Position numbers and translations under genes: made by a program
The notes under the pieces: model-generated
Databases searched by the model: none
What the model was told of the DNA's origin: nothing
Seen by the model: the letters and a program-made list of their open reading frames with translations, nothing else
Shown here: in pieces, positions 27,916 through 38,115 of the stretch
How the letters are laid out: each line of letters starts with the position of its first letter
How positions within the stretch are numbered: position 1 is the stretch's first letter
NCBI RefSeq assembly: GCF_004335015.1
Contig: NZ_RQRU01000003.1
Location: forward strand, 310,001-374,000
Direction of reading: 5' to 3'
Source of the DNA: Psychrobacter pygoscelis
GTDB taxonomy: Bacteria > Pseudomonadota > Gammaproteobacteria > Pseudomonadales > Moraxellaceae
DNA: 64,000 nt

Positions 27916-28287
27916 ATGGAATTCTTAAAGCATTATATTGATGTCATTGCCACAGTGGTCGAATTTATTGGTGTCGCCATTATGTTTTTGGGACTGCTCT
28001 TCGCGCTATTTAAAGTGATTCGTGCGCGGCATAGCTTGTCGCATGAGACTTATGTAGACGTCAGACAAGCCGTCGGTAAATCGATTTTATTAGGGCTTGA
28101 GGTGCTGATTGCTGCTGACATTATGGCCACTGTTGTCACCGATCCAACGCTGCGCTCTGTCCTCATCTTGGGCTGTATCGTGTTGATTCGGACCTTTTTA
28201 AGCCTGTCTTTACAAGTAGAGCTAGAGGGTCGCTTCCCGTGGCAAAAACAGTCCGATAAAAAGGCAAACCTAAAAGTGAATAACTAG
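27916..28287 (+). CDS. DUF1622 family inner-membrane protein
   Basis: 123 residues with three predicted membrane helices: about 8-32, 58-80 and 84-104. The motif series VIRARHSLSHETYVDVRQAVGKSILLGLEVLIAADIMATV fits DUF1622, a family of small membrane proteins with unknown function. It lies 205 bases after the previous gene on the same strand and may be its partner, but no shared promoter is evident. Confidence 0.8.
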   Translation: MEFLKHYIDVIATVVEFIGVAIMFLGLLFALFKVIRARHSLSHETYVDVRQAVGKSILLGLEVLIAADIMATVVTDPTLRSVLILGCIVLIRTFLSLSLQVELEGRFPWQKQSDKKANLKVNN

Positions 28288-28456
28288 GGCATCTAAACAC
28301 TGATTTTTGATGATTTACTAAGCTGTAGACAGGATTAATAGTAGGCTATTCGTGAGCCTCTGTTGTTGAAAACTACCAACTGGTATCTCTTCAGCTACTC
28401 CTGCTCACCCGAACTCTTTACTTATAGTATCAGCCGAATGATATAGGGCGAACCAG

Positions 28457-29500
28457 CTATTCATGGGCGCTCAAAAATGCTTCAACCACCTGAAATTGAC
28501 CGGCAGTGCTCTCCTCGCCATACATTGCCTGACGAAAGGCGTTGGAGTTAGGGATACCCGTGGTGTACCAAGCAATATGCTTGCGCGCAATTCGACAGCC
28601 TGAATACTCACCATAAAAGTCATATAAAGCTTGCAGATGTGACAGGACAATCTGCTTTATTTCACTGACAGTAGGTGCTGCAAGCGCCTCACCTGTCCGA
28701 AGATAGTGACCAATATCACGAAATAACCAAGGCTGACCTTGAGCTGCTCGGCCAATCATCACCGCATCACAGCCAGTAAGCTCATAGACCTCTTTTGCCT
28801 TTTGTGGACTATCGATATCACCATTAGCAATGACTGGAATACTTAGGCTATTTTTTACCTCTCGGATCAGCTCATAACGTGCCTGCCCCGTGTACATATC
28901 CTCACGAGTACGGCCATGAATAGCAATGGCCGCGATGCCAGCCTCTTCAGCACGTTTAGCAACGCGTAGGATGTTTTCTTCACCATTGGCAAAGCCGAGC
29001 CGCGTCTTTAGCGTCACCGGTGCATCGACAGCATTGACAGCAGCGTCTAATAATCTTGCTACTAAGTCTTCGTCTTGCAATAGAGCCGAGCCTGCCAGCT
29101 TTCGGCAAACCTTCTTTGCAGGGCAGCCCATATTAATATCGACGATTTGTGCGCCATTATCAATTTGATACTTAACCGCTTGTGCAAGCTTCTCTGGCTC
29201 TGCCCCTGCTACCTGCGCAGAGATTGGCGCTATTTCACCATCAAAGTTAGCACGGTACAGCGACTTTCTGCTGGCATATAATGCGGTATCAGCAATAATC
29301 ATCTCACTAACCGCGTGACCCGCGCCAAATGATTTACACAGCTTTCGAAATGGATTATCCGTAACGCCAGCCATAGGCGCTATCATCAGCCGGTTTTCCA
29401 CCTGCAAGCCGCCAATATCTAGCGGCATTAACAACGGATGCAGCTGTTCATCCGTAGCGGGGGCTGAACAATCTGCGATTGACTGAGAAGATATAGACAT
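28457..29500 (-). CDS. dusB: tRNA-dihydrouridine synthase B
   Basis: 347 residues from ATG 29500. It reduces specific uridines in tRNA to dihydrouridine with FMN and NADPH. Family blocks: APMAGVTDNPFRKLC (41-55), SEMI, QVAGAEPE, DINMGCPAKKVCRKLAGSALL with catalytic Cys126, VTLKTRLGF, IAIHGRTREDMYTGQA and IANGDIDSPQKA. Start choice is a problem: the first 24 residues have no counterpart in E. coli DusB, and a terminator-like hairpin ends just before the ATG at 29500, so Met25 at 29428 may be the true start, although no clear ribosome site precedes it. Confidence 0.93.
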   Translation of the reverse strand: MSISSQSIADCSAPATDEQLHPLLMPLDIGGLQVENRLMIAPMAGVTDNPFRKLCKSFGAGHAVSEMIIADTALYASRKSLYRANFDGEIAPISAQVAGAEPEKLAQAVKYQIDNGAQIVDINMGCPAKKVCRKLAGSALLQDEDLVARLLDAAVNAVDAPVTLKTRLGFANGEENILRVAKRAEEAGIAAIAIHGRTREDMYTGQARYELIREVKNSLSIPVIANGDIDSPQKAKEVYELTGCDAVMIGRAAQGQPWLFRDIGHYLRTGEALAAPTVSEIKQIVLSHLQALYDFYGEYSGCRIARKHIAWYTTGIPNSNAFRQAMYGEESTAGQFQVVEAFLSAHE

Positions 29501-29503
29501 AAA

Positions 29504-29535
29504 AACGGCTTGCCACCACTGAGGAACAAGCCGTT
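29504..29535 (-). terminator. Terminator-like hairpin immediately before the dusB ATG
   Basis: Arms AACGGCTTG and CAAGCCGTT (29504-29512, 29527-29535) with a 14-base loop, followed on the minus strand by TTTTT and then ATG of dusB. It sits 85 bases after the BCCT stop. It may terminate the BCCT transcript or act as an attenuator; its U-tract abuts the putative dusB start. Confidence 0.75.
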
Positions 29536-29620
29536 ATTGTAAGTACTCTTAAGCAGAATTCAAGGGTTATTCGTACAATTACCTTGATTCAATGGCTTAG
29601 TTTCAATTATCCCATTTCAA

Positions 29621-31666
29621 TTACTTCGTTTCATCAAAGACACTAGTACTCTCGACTATAAGACCTTCATCGTGGCTCTGCATGCGCCAAGGTAGACTAT
29701 CTGGCGAGACGTTCAAGAAGTGTAGGTACTTCTCAAACTGATCAATAATATCATTGATTACTGCATTTGGTTTGTAACCATAAAGATCATAAGTTAGGCC
29801 GCCACGGCGTAAAAACACCTCAGCTCGGTAATGATGCTTTTGTGGCAAGCTAGTAGCAGTCCCTTCATAATAATCGGGTATTTCATGCTCTGCTAGGCGC
29901 ACCTCATACCAAAACTCGACATCTTCACCGCGTTGCAGCTCAAGAATAACGCGGTCATTGACATCATCATAATTTACACTTGGCTCCCAGCCTTTGTCCG
30001 CAAATTTGACAGAGACCTCTTGCATCGCAGGCATCACTACTTGCTTGATATAGGTAAGCACCTCTTCTTTATACGGCTGATGCGTCAGATAGTCGATTCG
30101 CTCGCGCCAAGCGTCAGGCTGCATCAAGTGCGGTGGCAGTCGAGTCTCCATAGCTAAGCTCTCAGTACGGTGCTCTTCAATAACCAGTGCTCGCCACATC
30201 CCAACCATAGCAATCAGCAAGATAATACCGAAGGGTAATGCGCTCACGATAGAGACTGTCTGTAGGGCCTCAAGTCCGCCAGCGAGCAAGAGCACTGAAG
30301 CCAGCACCCCTTGAATTACCACCCAAAAAGTACGCTGAAGTGGTGGTGTTGGTCTGCCTCCTGAGGCTAATGAGTCAATAACCAGTGACCCTGAGTCTGA
30401 TGACGTCACAAAGAAGGTAATGATTAATAATACGGTCAATCCTGAGACAAACTGGGTAAAAGGCAGTGCTTCAAACAGCTTGAATAAGGCCACGGCTTTG
30501 TCCGCTTGCACATCAGTAATCAGCGCCTGATAGCCCTCATTCATGATTAAGTTTAGCGCGGTGTCACCAAAGACTGCGAACCAAAAAAAGGTAAAAAATG
30601 CCGGAACAAATAACACACCAACAACGAACTGGCGAATGGTACGACCACGGCTAATCTTAGCAATGAATAGACCAACAAAAGGAGACCAAGCGATGGTCCA
30701 AGCAAAGATAAATAAGGTCCAGCTGGCAATCCAGTCGCTGTGGCGATAAGCTTGTAAGCTAAAGGTTCGCTCAACAATATTAGATAAGTAGCTGCCCGTA
30801 TTCTCCATAAAGGCATTTAATATAAATACCGTCGGCCCCACCACAAAGACAAAAATCATTAGAGCAGTCGCTAAGCCAATATTAAGAACAGATAACCGCT
30901 TAATCCCTTTGTCCATCCCCGCCAGTACTGACACTAGCGCCGCCATTGTAATCACGGTAATGGCAATAATCTGCGGCGTCGTACCTACCGGTACCAGATC
31001 AGGCAATAGGTAATTTAACCCCGCATTAATCTGAGCGACAGACAAGCCAAGTGTGGTCGCTACGCCAAATATAGTCGCTAAAATCGCAAAAGTATCGACG
31101 GTATGACCTATTGGTCCATATATCTTCTCACCAATGAGTGGATACAGGGTCGAGCGCATCGATAAAGGCAAGCCATGACGAAAGCCAAAGTAAGCCAGTA
31201 CCAAACCTGCAAAGGTATAAATCGCCCAAGTATGAAAGCCCCAATGAAAATAGGCAATCTGCATGGCCTGCTTGGCAGCAGCAATGGTCTCAGGAGTGGC
31301 ATTGGGCGGCGCGGCAAAGTGCATAACAGGTTCGGCTACACCATAAAACAGCAGGGCGATACCATAGCCTGCTGAAAATAACATCGCGAACCATTCACCA
31401 AAGCTATATTCTGGGTCTGAGTGGTCGGGGCCAAGCTTAATATTACCGTAGGAGGACATCGCCAATACCACGATGAATATTAAGAACAGCGCCACCGCTA
31501 GCATATAGAACCACCCAAATGTGGAGGTGGTATAGGTTAAGGCTTGACCAAATACCTCGCCAGCCAGCTGCGGATTAACAATTGTTCCGACCACCAATAA
31601 GGCAATCACAATAACTGCGGGCACGAATACAGGCACCAATATGGTCGATTTGGGGGATTTAAACAT
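29621..31666 (-). CDS. BCCT family osmolyte (choline/betaine/carnitine) transporter
   Basis: 681 residues from ATG 31666, which has AAGGAAAG about ten bases upstream; the longer frame to 31747 begins with a non-ATG and lacks a site. Twelve predicted membrane helices (about 8-500) with the BCCT region WIASWTLFIFAWTIAWSPFVG and the SSDSGSLVIDSLAS block, then a cytoplasmic C-terminal domain of about 170 residues as in BetT-type proteins. Sodium- or proton-coupled uptake of a quaternary amine is expected. The long C-terminus in BetT proteins is implicated in osmotic control. The transported osmolyte cannot be told from sequence alone. Confidence 0.9.
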   Translation of the reverse strand: MFKSPKSTILVPVFVPAVIVIALLVVGTIVNPQLAGEVFGQALTYTTSTFGWFYMLAVALFLIFIVVLAMSSYGNIKLGPDHSDPEYSFGEWFAMLFSAGYGIALLFYGVAEPVMHFAAPPNATPETIAAAKQAMQIAYFHWGFHTWAIYTFAGLVLAYFGFRHGLPLSMRSTLYPLIGEKIYGPIGHTVDTFAILATIFGVATTLGLSVAQINAGLNYLLPDLVPVGTTPQIIAITVITMAALVSVLAGMDKGIKRLSVLNIGLATALMIFVFVVGPTVFILNAFMENTGSYLSNIVERTFSLQAYRHSDWIASWTLFIFAWTIAWSPFVGLFIAKISRGRTIRQFVVGVLFVPAFFTFFWFAVFGDTALNLIMNEGYQALITDVQADKAVALFKLFEALPFTQFVSGLTVLLIITFFVTSSDSGSLVIDSLASGGRPTPPLQRTFWVVIQGVLASVLLLAGGLEALQTVSIVSALPFGIILLIAMVGMWRALVIEEHRTESLAMETRLPPHLMQPDAWRERIDYLTHQPYKEEVLTYIKQVVMPAMQEVSVKFADKGWEPSVNYDDVNDRVILELQRGEDVEFWYEVRLAEHEIPDYYEGTATSLPQKHHYRAEVFLRRGGLTYDLYGYKPNAVINDIIDQFEKYLHFLNVSPDSLPWRMQSHDEGLIVESTSVFDETK

Positions 31667-31861
31667 AGAGCTACTTTCCTTTAGAGCCTTGCTATTAAGC
31701 TTATGCAGTAGTATCAATCGCACTTTGATTAAAGTACGGGTGGTCAAGCCGCCAAACGATAAGCAGCGGCTTAACTTAAATGTTAAAAATAATTAAAATG
31801 ATGTCTTTTAGGTCTCAAAGGATAATGTTGCTCGCTTGAGAATTAAGATGAGTAAATGGAC

Positions 31862-32302
31862 TTAGCGAGCCGTATCGATGGCCTCTTTAAATTGTGCCGC
31901 AAGGGTTGCCAGTTCTTCTTGGTCAGCTTGCGAGCTACCATGACGACCCAGCTCATGAATGCTAGAGGGAATAAGATGGACATGATAATGAAAGACAGTC
32001 TGACCGGCCTCAGATCCGTTCAGCTGCATCTGGACAATGCCCTCACGGCTTAGCACTTGCCGCTGAGCTTGCATGACCTTTTGTGCGGTCATCAGTACAG
32101 CACTAGCGTATTCAGGCTCTAACTGACTTAAGTCTACTGCCTGCTGCTTCGGCACGATCAACACATGGCCTTTAGCCTGAGGCATGATATCCATAAAAGC
32201 TACGGTCATATCGTCTTCATAGACTTTGTGACAAGGGATGTCCCCTTGGATTATCTTGGCAAAGATATTGCTATCATCATAAGATTGACTGGTCTGACTC
32301 AT
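31862..32302 (-). CDS. hinT: HIT family purine nucleoside phosphoramidase
   Basis: 146 residues from ATG 32302, preceded by AAGGAGCT; the frame extends to 32395 but that part lacks a site. HIT signature FHYHVHLIPSS near residue 105 (the HxHxH triad), with NIFAKIIQGDIPCHKVYEDD and FMDIMPQAKGHVLIVPK upstream. Hint-type enzymes hydrolyse AMP-lysine and aminoacyl-adenylate adducts. Single gene, 195 bases upstream of the BCCT gene. Confidence 0.92.
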   Translation of the reverse strand: MSQTSQSYDDSNIFAKIIQGDIPCHKVYEDDMTVAFMDIMPQAKGHVLIVPKQQAVDLSQLEPEYASAVLMTAQKVMQAQRQVLSREGIVQMQLNGSEAGQTVFHYHVHLIPSSIHELGRHGSSQADQEELATLAAQFKEAIDTAR

Positions 32303-33355
32303 AATTAGCTCCTTTAATATAGTATTGGCATATGGTAGTTGACGATTTGGTAGTTGACGAGTAAGTGGTCGTAATATAAGGCGAATCCGTATCAATACCC
32401 TAGTGGCAAAACTATTATCAGGTCTTGATAATCAAGCACTAGAGTACTAACAAAGCGCTGATGAAGTGTGAATAATCAGCCGCCCGATACTGTTTATTTT
32501 GTCAATTGTACCAATCGCCTATACTTCTATAGCATAATTCTTATATAACTACTACAGTAAGACTGAAGAAACTATCGCAGTCGCTAAACCATCTCCTATA
32601 AGGGCGCAGCGTCCAGCCTACTCTCTCCTAAAGAATCTTTACCAGATTAGCGAAAATATAAGACCCTCAATAGGATAGACTATGTGTAGTGTCGCAGATT
32701 TGGCAAGTTAAGTTGACTAATTGACGCGAACTCTAGCATATATAACGGCTCAACCCAATACTACAGTTGAGAATATGACCATAAAGCTTAACTTTAGTCC
32801 TCAGTTAAATAGCCTAAAACTATGGCACAATGACCAGTTCTTCTATAAGACTCAATTAGCAAAGCTAATGTTAGCCACTTACTATCGGTTTTGATTTAGA
32901 CTGACTATAGGGTTAAAGCTGATAAATAGGCAGACATAGATAACTGGCACAGCAGCTCATGACAGTGCTATAATTATCCCCTTATTAACACCATGATGCG
33001 GTATAAGCGAAGGGTTACTCTAAAAGCTAAGCGCTAAAGTTTTGTACCAAGGTAATACAGTATTTGCCAACATTAATTTATCTATAATTACGCTTGTAAT
33101 AATTGGAGAATCTATACAGTTACTGTCTAAAAATAGCCTATAATATATATTTAGCCTTTATCTTTAGCACATAAGCTTATTAGCAAAGCTATCACTGTCT
33201 CCTAAGCATATTCATAGTAATTTGATTGACTATAATTCTGATAATACATGCCAGAGTATCTAGAGCTACCAGTGTAGGTCTGACAATCTAGCTTCATAAC
33301 CTATCTATAATTTGACCGCAATGACTATTTCGCCATCGATGCACGTACCTCGACC
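32303..33355. other. Long AT-rich intergenic region
   Basis: About 1.05 kb between divergent hinT and the orphan gene at 33356. I see no ORF of interest, no RNA gene, no hairpin terminator and no copy of the dispersed repeats. A TATAAT at 32969-32974, with a weak TGGCAC at 32945-32950, could be a promoter for the orphan gene. Confidence 0.45.
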
Positions 33356-34123
33356 ATGACTATTTCTGATACAGTAGCCAATACTCTGCCCGACAATACC
33401 TTACTTCTTAATGAGTTAATCATCGATAGTACGGTTAACTGGCAAGTTCACAACTGCAAGATTAATGAGCAGATAGTGACTCAAGAAGCGCCGCTACCAT
33501 TTTTGTATCACTACGACACCCTTAGCGATGAGCTAAAAGCGGCGCATCCGTTAACGCCGTCACTACTACTGCGTTTCAATGAACCTATGTCAGCGGCCGC
33601 AGCAGCCGAGCTTCTCCACCTACCTACAGACAGTATCCCTGCCCCGTGGCAAGTGAAAGTCATAGGAACTTTAGTGATGTTTTGTGAGTCACTACAGGTC
33701 GCTGTAAGGCTGCGCTTTACCAATTCAGCAAAAGATCTCGATCCCATTTATACCGCCGATAAATCGCAGGCGCTTACTTTAGCGATGCACAATTGGCACT
33801 TCTTTGGTGATGTGTTTGTATTGAATAAAAGCACTGTACCTATTGGCATTGCCCCAGCTGATACTTTAAGTGATACCGTTTCAAGTAGCACCGTTTCAAG
33901 TGAGATTGCTTTAGGTGATGCTCAGCTGAACACGGTACAAAACTCCAATCAGGGAGACATTGCTGACACTGAGGCAAGACTCGCTCCTATCTTGTTGCTT
34001 GAGCGAGATCAGAGCTATCAGTTTATAGCGCCGTTATATTCAGTCGCGCTACTTAGTGAGCTTGATGCTCACAAGTCTGCCTTACCTCAACTTGATACCG
34101 CTGTTCAAGCGCGATTAAGCTAA
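33356..34123 (+). CDS. Hypothetical protein, no recognised family
   Basis: 255 residues, no signal peptide, no membrane helix and no familiar motif. It contains two ordinary globular-looking stretches (SLLLRFNEPMSAAAAAELL and LALAMHNWHFFGDVF-type with Trp and aromatic residues) and a Ser/Thr/Asp-rich linker around 185-200, where a short repeat SDTVSSSTVSSEIA appears. The composition is of an acidic soluble protein. The start at ATG 33356 lacks a strong ribosome site. It lies between long empty gaps and upstream of ilvD, so context says nothing. Confidence 0.6.
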   Translation: MTISDTVANTLPDNTLLLNELIIDSTVNWQVHNCKINEQIVTQEAPLPFLYHYDTLSDELKAAHPLTPSLLLRFNEPMSAAAAAELLHLPTDSIPAPWQVKVIGTLVMFCESLQVAVRLRFTNSAKDLDPIYTADKSQALTLAMHNWHFFGDVFVLNKSTVPIGIAPADTLSDTVSSSTVSSEIALGDAQLNTVQNSNQGDIADTEARLAPILLLERDQSYQFIAPLYSVALLSELDAHKSALPQLDTAVQARLS

Positions 34124-34431
34124 TCTTCTCTATTACGGGTACGTCATTCAACGGCTACACAGATCAGCTAGTATCTCAGTATAAGTAGTCTGTGAAGCTT
34201 GCTTATTAAGAGTGCTTTTTTAATGCCTCTGTTAACTTATAAATACCCTCTATAACTTTTAATTATAGGATGCCTATTTATTCAGACTTATAGCTTATTA
34301 GATACTTCAGCTACAATAGCGACTTGAGCTTATTCAAATAAACACCAAGGCAGTTTACTCATAAGCTAATTGTTTGTATTTATTAGCGTTCGCTAGTATT
34401 ACTTTAGTGTTGACCATTCAAAGGATATATC
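34124..34431. other. Intergenic gap upstream of ilvD
   Basis: 308 AT-rich bases, presumably with the ilvD promoter. I see no attenuator-type leader peptide rich in branched-chain codons and no clear terminator hairpin. Confidence 0.45.
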
Positions 34432-36354
34432 ATGCAATACCGCTCTAAAACTTCTACAGCCGGCCGCAACATGGCAGGGGCGCGCGCACTTTGGCGTGCT
34501 ACTGGCATGACCGACGATGACTTTAACAAGCCAATCGTAGCGGTAGCCAACTCGTTCACCCAGTTTGTGCCCGGTCATGTGCATCTTAAAGACATGGGAC
34601 AGCTGGTCGCCCGAGAAATTGAAGCGGCTGGCGGCGTCGCCAAAGAATTTAATACTATTGCCGTCGATGACGGTATCGCTATGGGCCACAGTGGTATGCT
34701 GTACTCATTGCCAAGCCGCGATCTTATCGCCGACTCGGTAGAATATATGGTCAATGCGCACTGCGCTGATGCTCTAGTCTGTATCTCTAACTGCGATAAG
34801 ATCACCCCAGGTATGTTAATGGCAGCTCTACGCCTTAATATCCCAGTTATTTTTGTTTCTGGTGGCCCTATGGAGGCTGGCAAGGTATTGGCCTCAGATT
34901 TAGCACCGAGTCATAATACTGATGGTAGCAACGACGCCCCAGATGCCGATATTGTCACTGGTGCCAAAGGCAATGCCGTTCGTAAGCTTGACTTAGTCGA
35001 TGCTATGATTGATGCGGCTGATGACCGTATTAGCGACAACGATGTCGCACATATTGAGAGATCAGCCTGTCCTACTTGTGGCTCATGCTCAGGGATGTTT
35101 ACCGCCAACTCGATGAACTGTCTGACCGAAGCTTTAGGGTTATCACTACCAGGAAACGGCTCTTTACTGGCGACTCACGCCAAACGCCGAGAGCTATTCT
35201 TAGAGGCAGGTCGAACGATTGTTAAGCTTGCCAAGCGTCGCTATGAGCAAAATGATGACAGCGTCCTACCGCGCTCAATCGCAACCAAAGCTGCATTTGA
35301 AAATGCTATGAGCTTAGATATCGCCATGGGCGGCTCAACCAATACTATCTTGCATCTATTGGCCGCTGCTAATGAAGCGCAAGTTGACTTTAAAATGGCG
35401 GATATCGACCAGCTCAGCCGCCGTGTCCCTTGCCTATCTAAGGTCGCCCCGGCCACGCAAAAATACCATATGGAAGATGTCCACCGCGCAGGTGGCGTTA
35501 TGGCGATATTGGCTGAGCTAAACCGAGCAGGCTTATTAAAAACCGACCTACCCACCGTCCATAGCGAGTCCATGCAAGCAGCATTAGAAAAATGGGACAT
35601 AATGAACCCTGATAATATCGAGGCTCGTGAGTTATACATTGCAGCGCCTGGTGGCATTCGCACCACTCAAGCTTTTTCACAAGATAATGTCTGGTCTAAC
35701 TTAGATGTCAACCGGGAGTCTGGCTGTATCAGAAGCAAAAAACATGCCTACTCGTCTGATGGTGGTCTTGCCGTACTATTCGGTAATATCGCTGAACGTG
35801 GCTGCGTAGTCAAGACAGCTGGGGTCGATGACAGTATCCTCGTCTTTACTGGTCGTGCTAGAGTTTTTGAGTCTCAAGATGAAGCGGTGGCAGCAATATT
35901 GGACGATCAAATTGTCGCAGGTGACATCGTCATTATCCGCTACGAAGGGCCTAAGGGTGGTCCAGGTATGCAAGAGATGCTCTACCCAACTTCATATTTG
36001 AAGTCTAAAGGCTTGGGCAAAGAGTGTGCCCTATTGACTGACGGTCGCTTCTCTGGGGGCACTTCTGGCCTATCGATAGGTCATGCCAGTCCAGAAGCTG
36101 CTGAAGGCGGGGCGATTGGTCTGGTCTGTGAAGGCGATACTATCCATATTGATATCCCTAATCGCAGTATCAATTTAGAGGTCAGTGACGAGGAGCTCGC
36201 CCGTCGCCATACCGAAATGCTAGCTCGTGGCTCAAAAGCATGGAAACCAGTCAATCGTCAGCGTCATGTCTCACAAGCATTACGCGCTTATGCGGCCATG
36301 ACCACCAGCGCTGATACGGGTGCAGTTCGAGATGTCAGCCAAGTTGAGCGCTAG
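34432..36354 (+). CDS. ilvD: Dihydroxy-acid dehydratase
   Basis: 640 residues. It dehydrates 2,3-dihydroxy acids to 2-oxo acids in valine and isoleucine synthesis with an iron-sulfur cluster. Cluster cysteines: Cys121 in [10 protein letters not shown] and [11 protein letters not shown] near 195; substrate-binding blocks [36 protein letters not shown] and [16 protein letters not shown]. The C-terminus is about 25 residues longer than in E. coli. AAAGGA lies nine bases before ATG 34432. A terminator follows at 36423. Confidence 0.97.
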   Translation: MQYRSKTSTAGRNMAGARALWRATGMTDDDFNKPIVAVANSFTQFVPGHVHLKDMGQLVAREIEAAGGVAKEFNTIAVDDGIAMGHSGMLYSLPSRDLIADSVEYMVNAHCADALVCISNCDKITPGMLMAALRLNIPVIFVSGGPMEAGKVLASDLAPSHNTDGSNDAPDADIVTGAKGNAVRKLDLVDAMIDAADDRISDNDVAHIERSACPTCGSCSGMFTANSMNCLTEALGLSLPGNGSLLATHAKRRELFLEAGRTIVKLAKRRYEQNDDSVLPRSIATKAAFENAMSLDIAMGGSTNTILHLLAAANEAQVDFKMADIDQLSRRVPCLSKVAPATQKYHMEDVHRAGGVMAILAELNRAGLLKTDLPTVHSESMQAALEKWDIMNPDNIEARELYIAAPGGIRTTQAFSQDNVWSNLDVNRESGCIRSKKHAYSSDGGLAVLFGNIAERGCVVKTAGVDDSILVFTGRARVFESQDEAVAAILDDQIVAGDIVIIRYEGPKGGPGMQEMLYPTSYLKSKGLGKECALLTDGRFSGGTSGLSIGHASPEAAEGGAIGLVCEGDTIHIDIPNRSINLEVSDEELARRHTEMLARGSKAWKPVNRQRHVSQALRAYAAMTTSADTGAVRDVSQVER

Positions 36355-36675
36355 TAGCTCATGTGAATGATTAATGGGAATAGCTCAGCCACTTAGTGCT
36401 TAGCTATCACTTAATTTAACAAAGTCAGCCTTGTGCTGGCTTTTTTGTAAATTAAGATAATGATTTATATAGATAGTTTATTGTTAACATTTCACTATAT
36501 CAAATTTTTCTAACTTTTTGTAGACTACAGAGTATATTATCAATCCCGCAATTGTCCTCAGTACATTATAAATCATCCTCGGTAGAGCGTTGTGACTATC
36601 AACACAGGTAGGCTCAATGCATAGTATTACGCGATTCCCATAACATTCATACTGTAAGGTGGCAGCTAACGACCT
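36355..36675. other. Intergenic gap after ilvD
   Basis: 321 bases holding the ilvD terminator (36423-36441); the remainder is upstream sequence of the antiporter gene, with no further signal recognised. Confidence 0.45.
36423..36441 (+). terminator. Rho-independent terminator after ilvD
   Basis: Arms AGTCAGC (36423-36429) and GCTGGCT (36435-36441) with one G-U pair and a 5-base loop, followed by a T run. It lies about 70 bases after the ilvD stop. Confidence 0.7.
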
Positions 36676-37917
36676 ATGATTGACAACTATAATTTATTTT
36701 TATTGGTTTGCGGTGTTGCGTTCTTATTCGGCACTTTTTTCCCGTTGGTGTTTAAGCGCACTCCCATATCCTTACCTATGCTACAAGTTGGCTTCGGTAT
36801 TGCTATGGGCTATTGGTGGTTATCATTGCCTTTTTTGGACCCAATCGAAAACGGCATAATCATCGAAAAGCTTACTGAGTTTGTGGTTCTGGTCTCTTTA
36901 GTTGGTGCTGGTATAAAGCTCGATACACCGCTCAACTGGAAGCTCTGGCGGCCTACGGTACGGCTGCTACTTATCACTATGCCGATTGGTATATTTTTGA
37001 TGGGTACGCTCGGCTACTACGCATTTGGCCTCAGTTTAGGTGCTGCTATCTTACTAGGGGCAGTATTAGCACCAACCGATCCCGTGTTGGCTTCGAGTAT
37101 CCAAGTGGGGCCGCCCAATACTGGTAACGAGGACAATACTCGCTTTTCTTTAACCTCAGAGGCTGGTCTCAATGACGGCTTGGCATTTCCCTTTGTCTAC
37201 TTGGCAATCAAGATAGCTGAAGCTGCCAGCCATGGTGAAGGGATTACCTCATCCTTACTGCTCGAATGGTTTACAGTTGACGTGCTTTGGAAGATTATCG
37301 CTGGTTTACTAGCAGGTATCTTTGTCGGAAAAATCGTCGCTAAGATAGTGTTCTCGGATAAAGCAAGGGATACGACATTATCTCAAGGTTATACTGTCAT
37401 AGCGTTGACCTTATTATCGTACGGTTTGGCTGAAATCATTCACAGCTATGGCTTTATCGCCGTATTTATCGCTGCCGTTACCTTTCGCCGCTCTGAGCAT
37501 AATCATGATTATCATCATAAGTTACATGACTTTGCTGAGCAGTCTGAAGGACTATTTATGTCCTTAGTACTGGTAAGTTTTGGAATTTTGGTGGGTCAGG
37601 CCTTAATGTCGGGGATGGAGCTGACATGGCGCGTATATATAGTTAGCTTTATCTTTTTATTCTTAATCCGCCCCCTCGGTGGTATGGTGGCGATGACTGG
37701 ATTGGATCTGCATCGTAACGAAAAATACGTCATCTCAGCGCTTGGTATTCGCGGCATAGGGACATTATATTATCTGTCTTACGCGTTAAATCAAGGCTAC
37801 TTTGATGAAGGAGATGCGCTGAAGCTTTGGATTGTATGCATTATCGTAATTCTAACTTCAATCATCATCCATGGTATGAGTGCGCCCAGATTGCTCAAAT
37901 TAACCCCTGAAAAATAA
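36676..37917 (+). CDS. CPA1-type cation:proton antiporter (NhaP-like)
   Basis: 413 residues, about twelve membrane helices. The CPA1/CPA2 core residues are visible: GAVLAPTDPVLASSIQVG with the Thr-Asp unwound-helix motif, and SEAGLNDGLAFPFVYLA with the Asn-Asp pair required for ion binding. No long cytoplasmic regulatory tail. It probably exports sodium or potassium in exchange for protons; ion specificity cannot be told here. Single gene, convergent with the serine hydrolase gene, with a palindromic repeat copy in the gap. Confidence 0.88.
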   Translation: MIDNYNLFLLVCGVAFLFGTFFPLVFKRTPISLPMLQVGFGIAMGYWWLSLPFLDPIENGIIIEKLTEFVVLVSLVGAGIKLDTPLNWKLWRPTVRLLLITMPIGIFLMGTLGYYAFGLSLGAAILLGAVLAPTDPVLASSIQVGPPNTGNEDNTRFSLTSEAGLNDGLAFPFVYLAIKIAEAASHGEGITSSLLLEWFTVDVLWKIIAGLLAGIFVGKIVAKIVFSDKARDTTLSQGYTVIALTLLSYGLAEIIHSYGFIAVFIAAVTFRRSEHNHDYHHKLHDFAEQSEGLFMSLVLVSFGILVGQALMSGMELTWRVYIVSFIFLFLIRPLGGMVAMTGLDLHRNEKYVISALGIRGIGTLYYLSYALNQGYFDEGDALKLWIVCIIVILTSIIIHGMSAPRLLKLTPEK

Positions 37918-37971
37918 TTTCGCACTGACTATTTTAAGTTAGGCATGGACTATATATTACAGTCACTCCAG

Positions 37972-38092
37972 TTTAGACTTGTCACAAAGTCGCTAGAATA
38001 AATTTAAGCTCGCCTCAGTCAGCCTATGACTTCTAGCCAGTAAGTTTATTCCAGCGACGCTTTTACGTATCAGTTTTAGATAGAATTAACGA
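37972..38092 (-). repeat. Dispersed 121-bp imperfect palindrome, family 1, copy B (inverted)
   Basis: Reverse complement of the same unit as 7321-7441, with about 103 of 121 bases identical by eye. It lies exactly in the gap between two convergent genes, where its hairpin could act as a terminator for either strand. See copy A. Confidence 0.85.
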
Positions 38093-38115
38093 TACGCTGA
38101 CGGTATCATGCCCGT

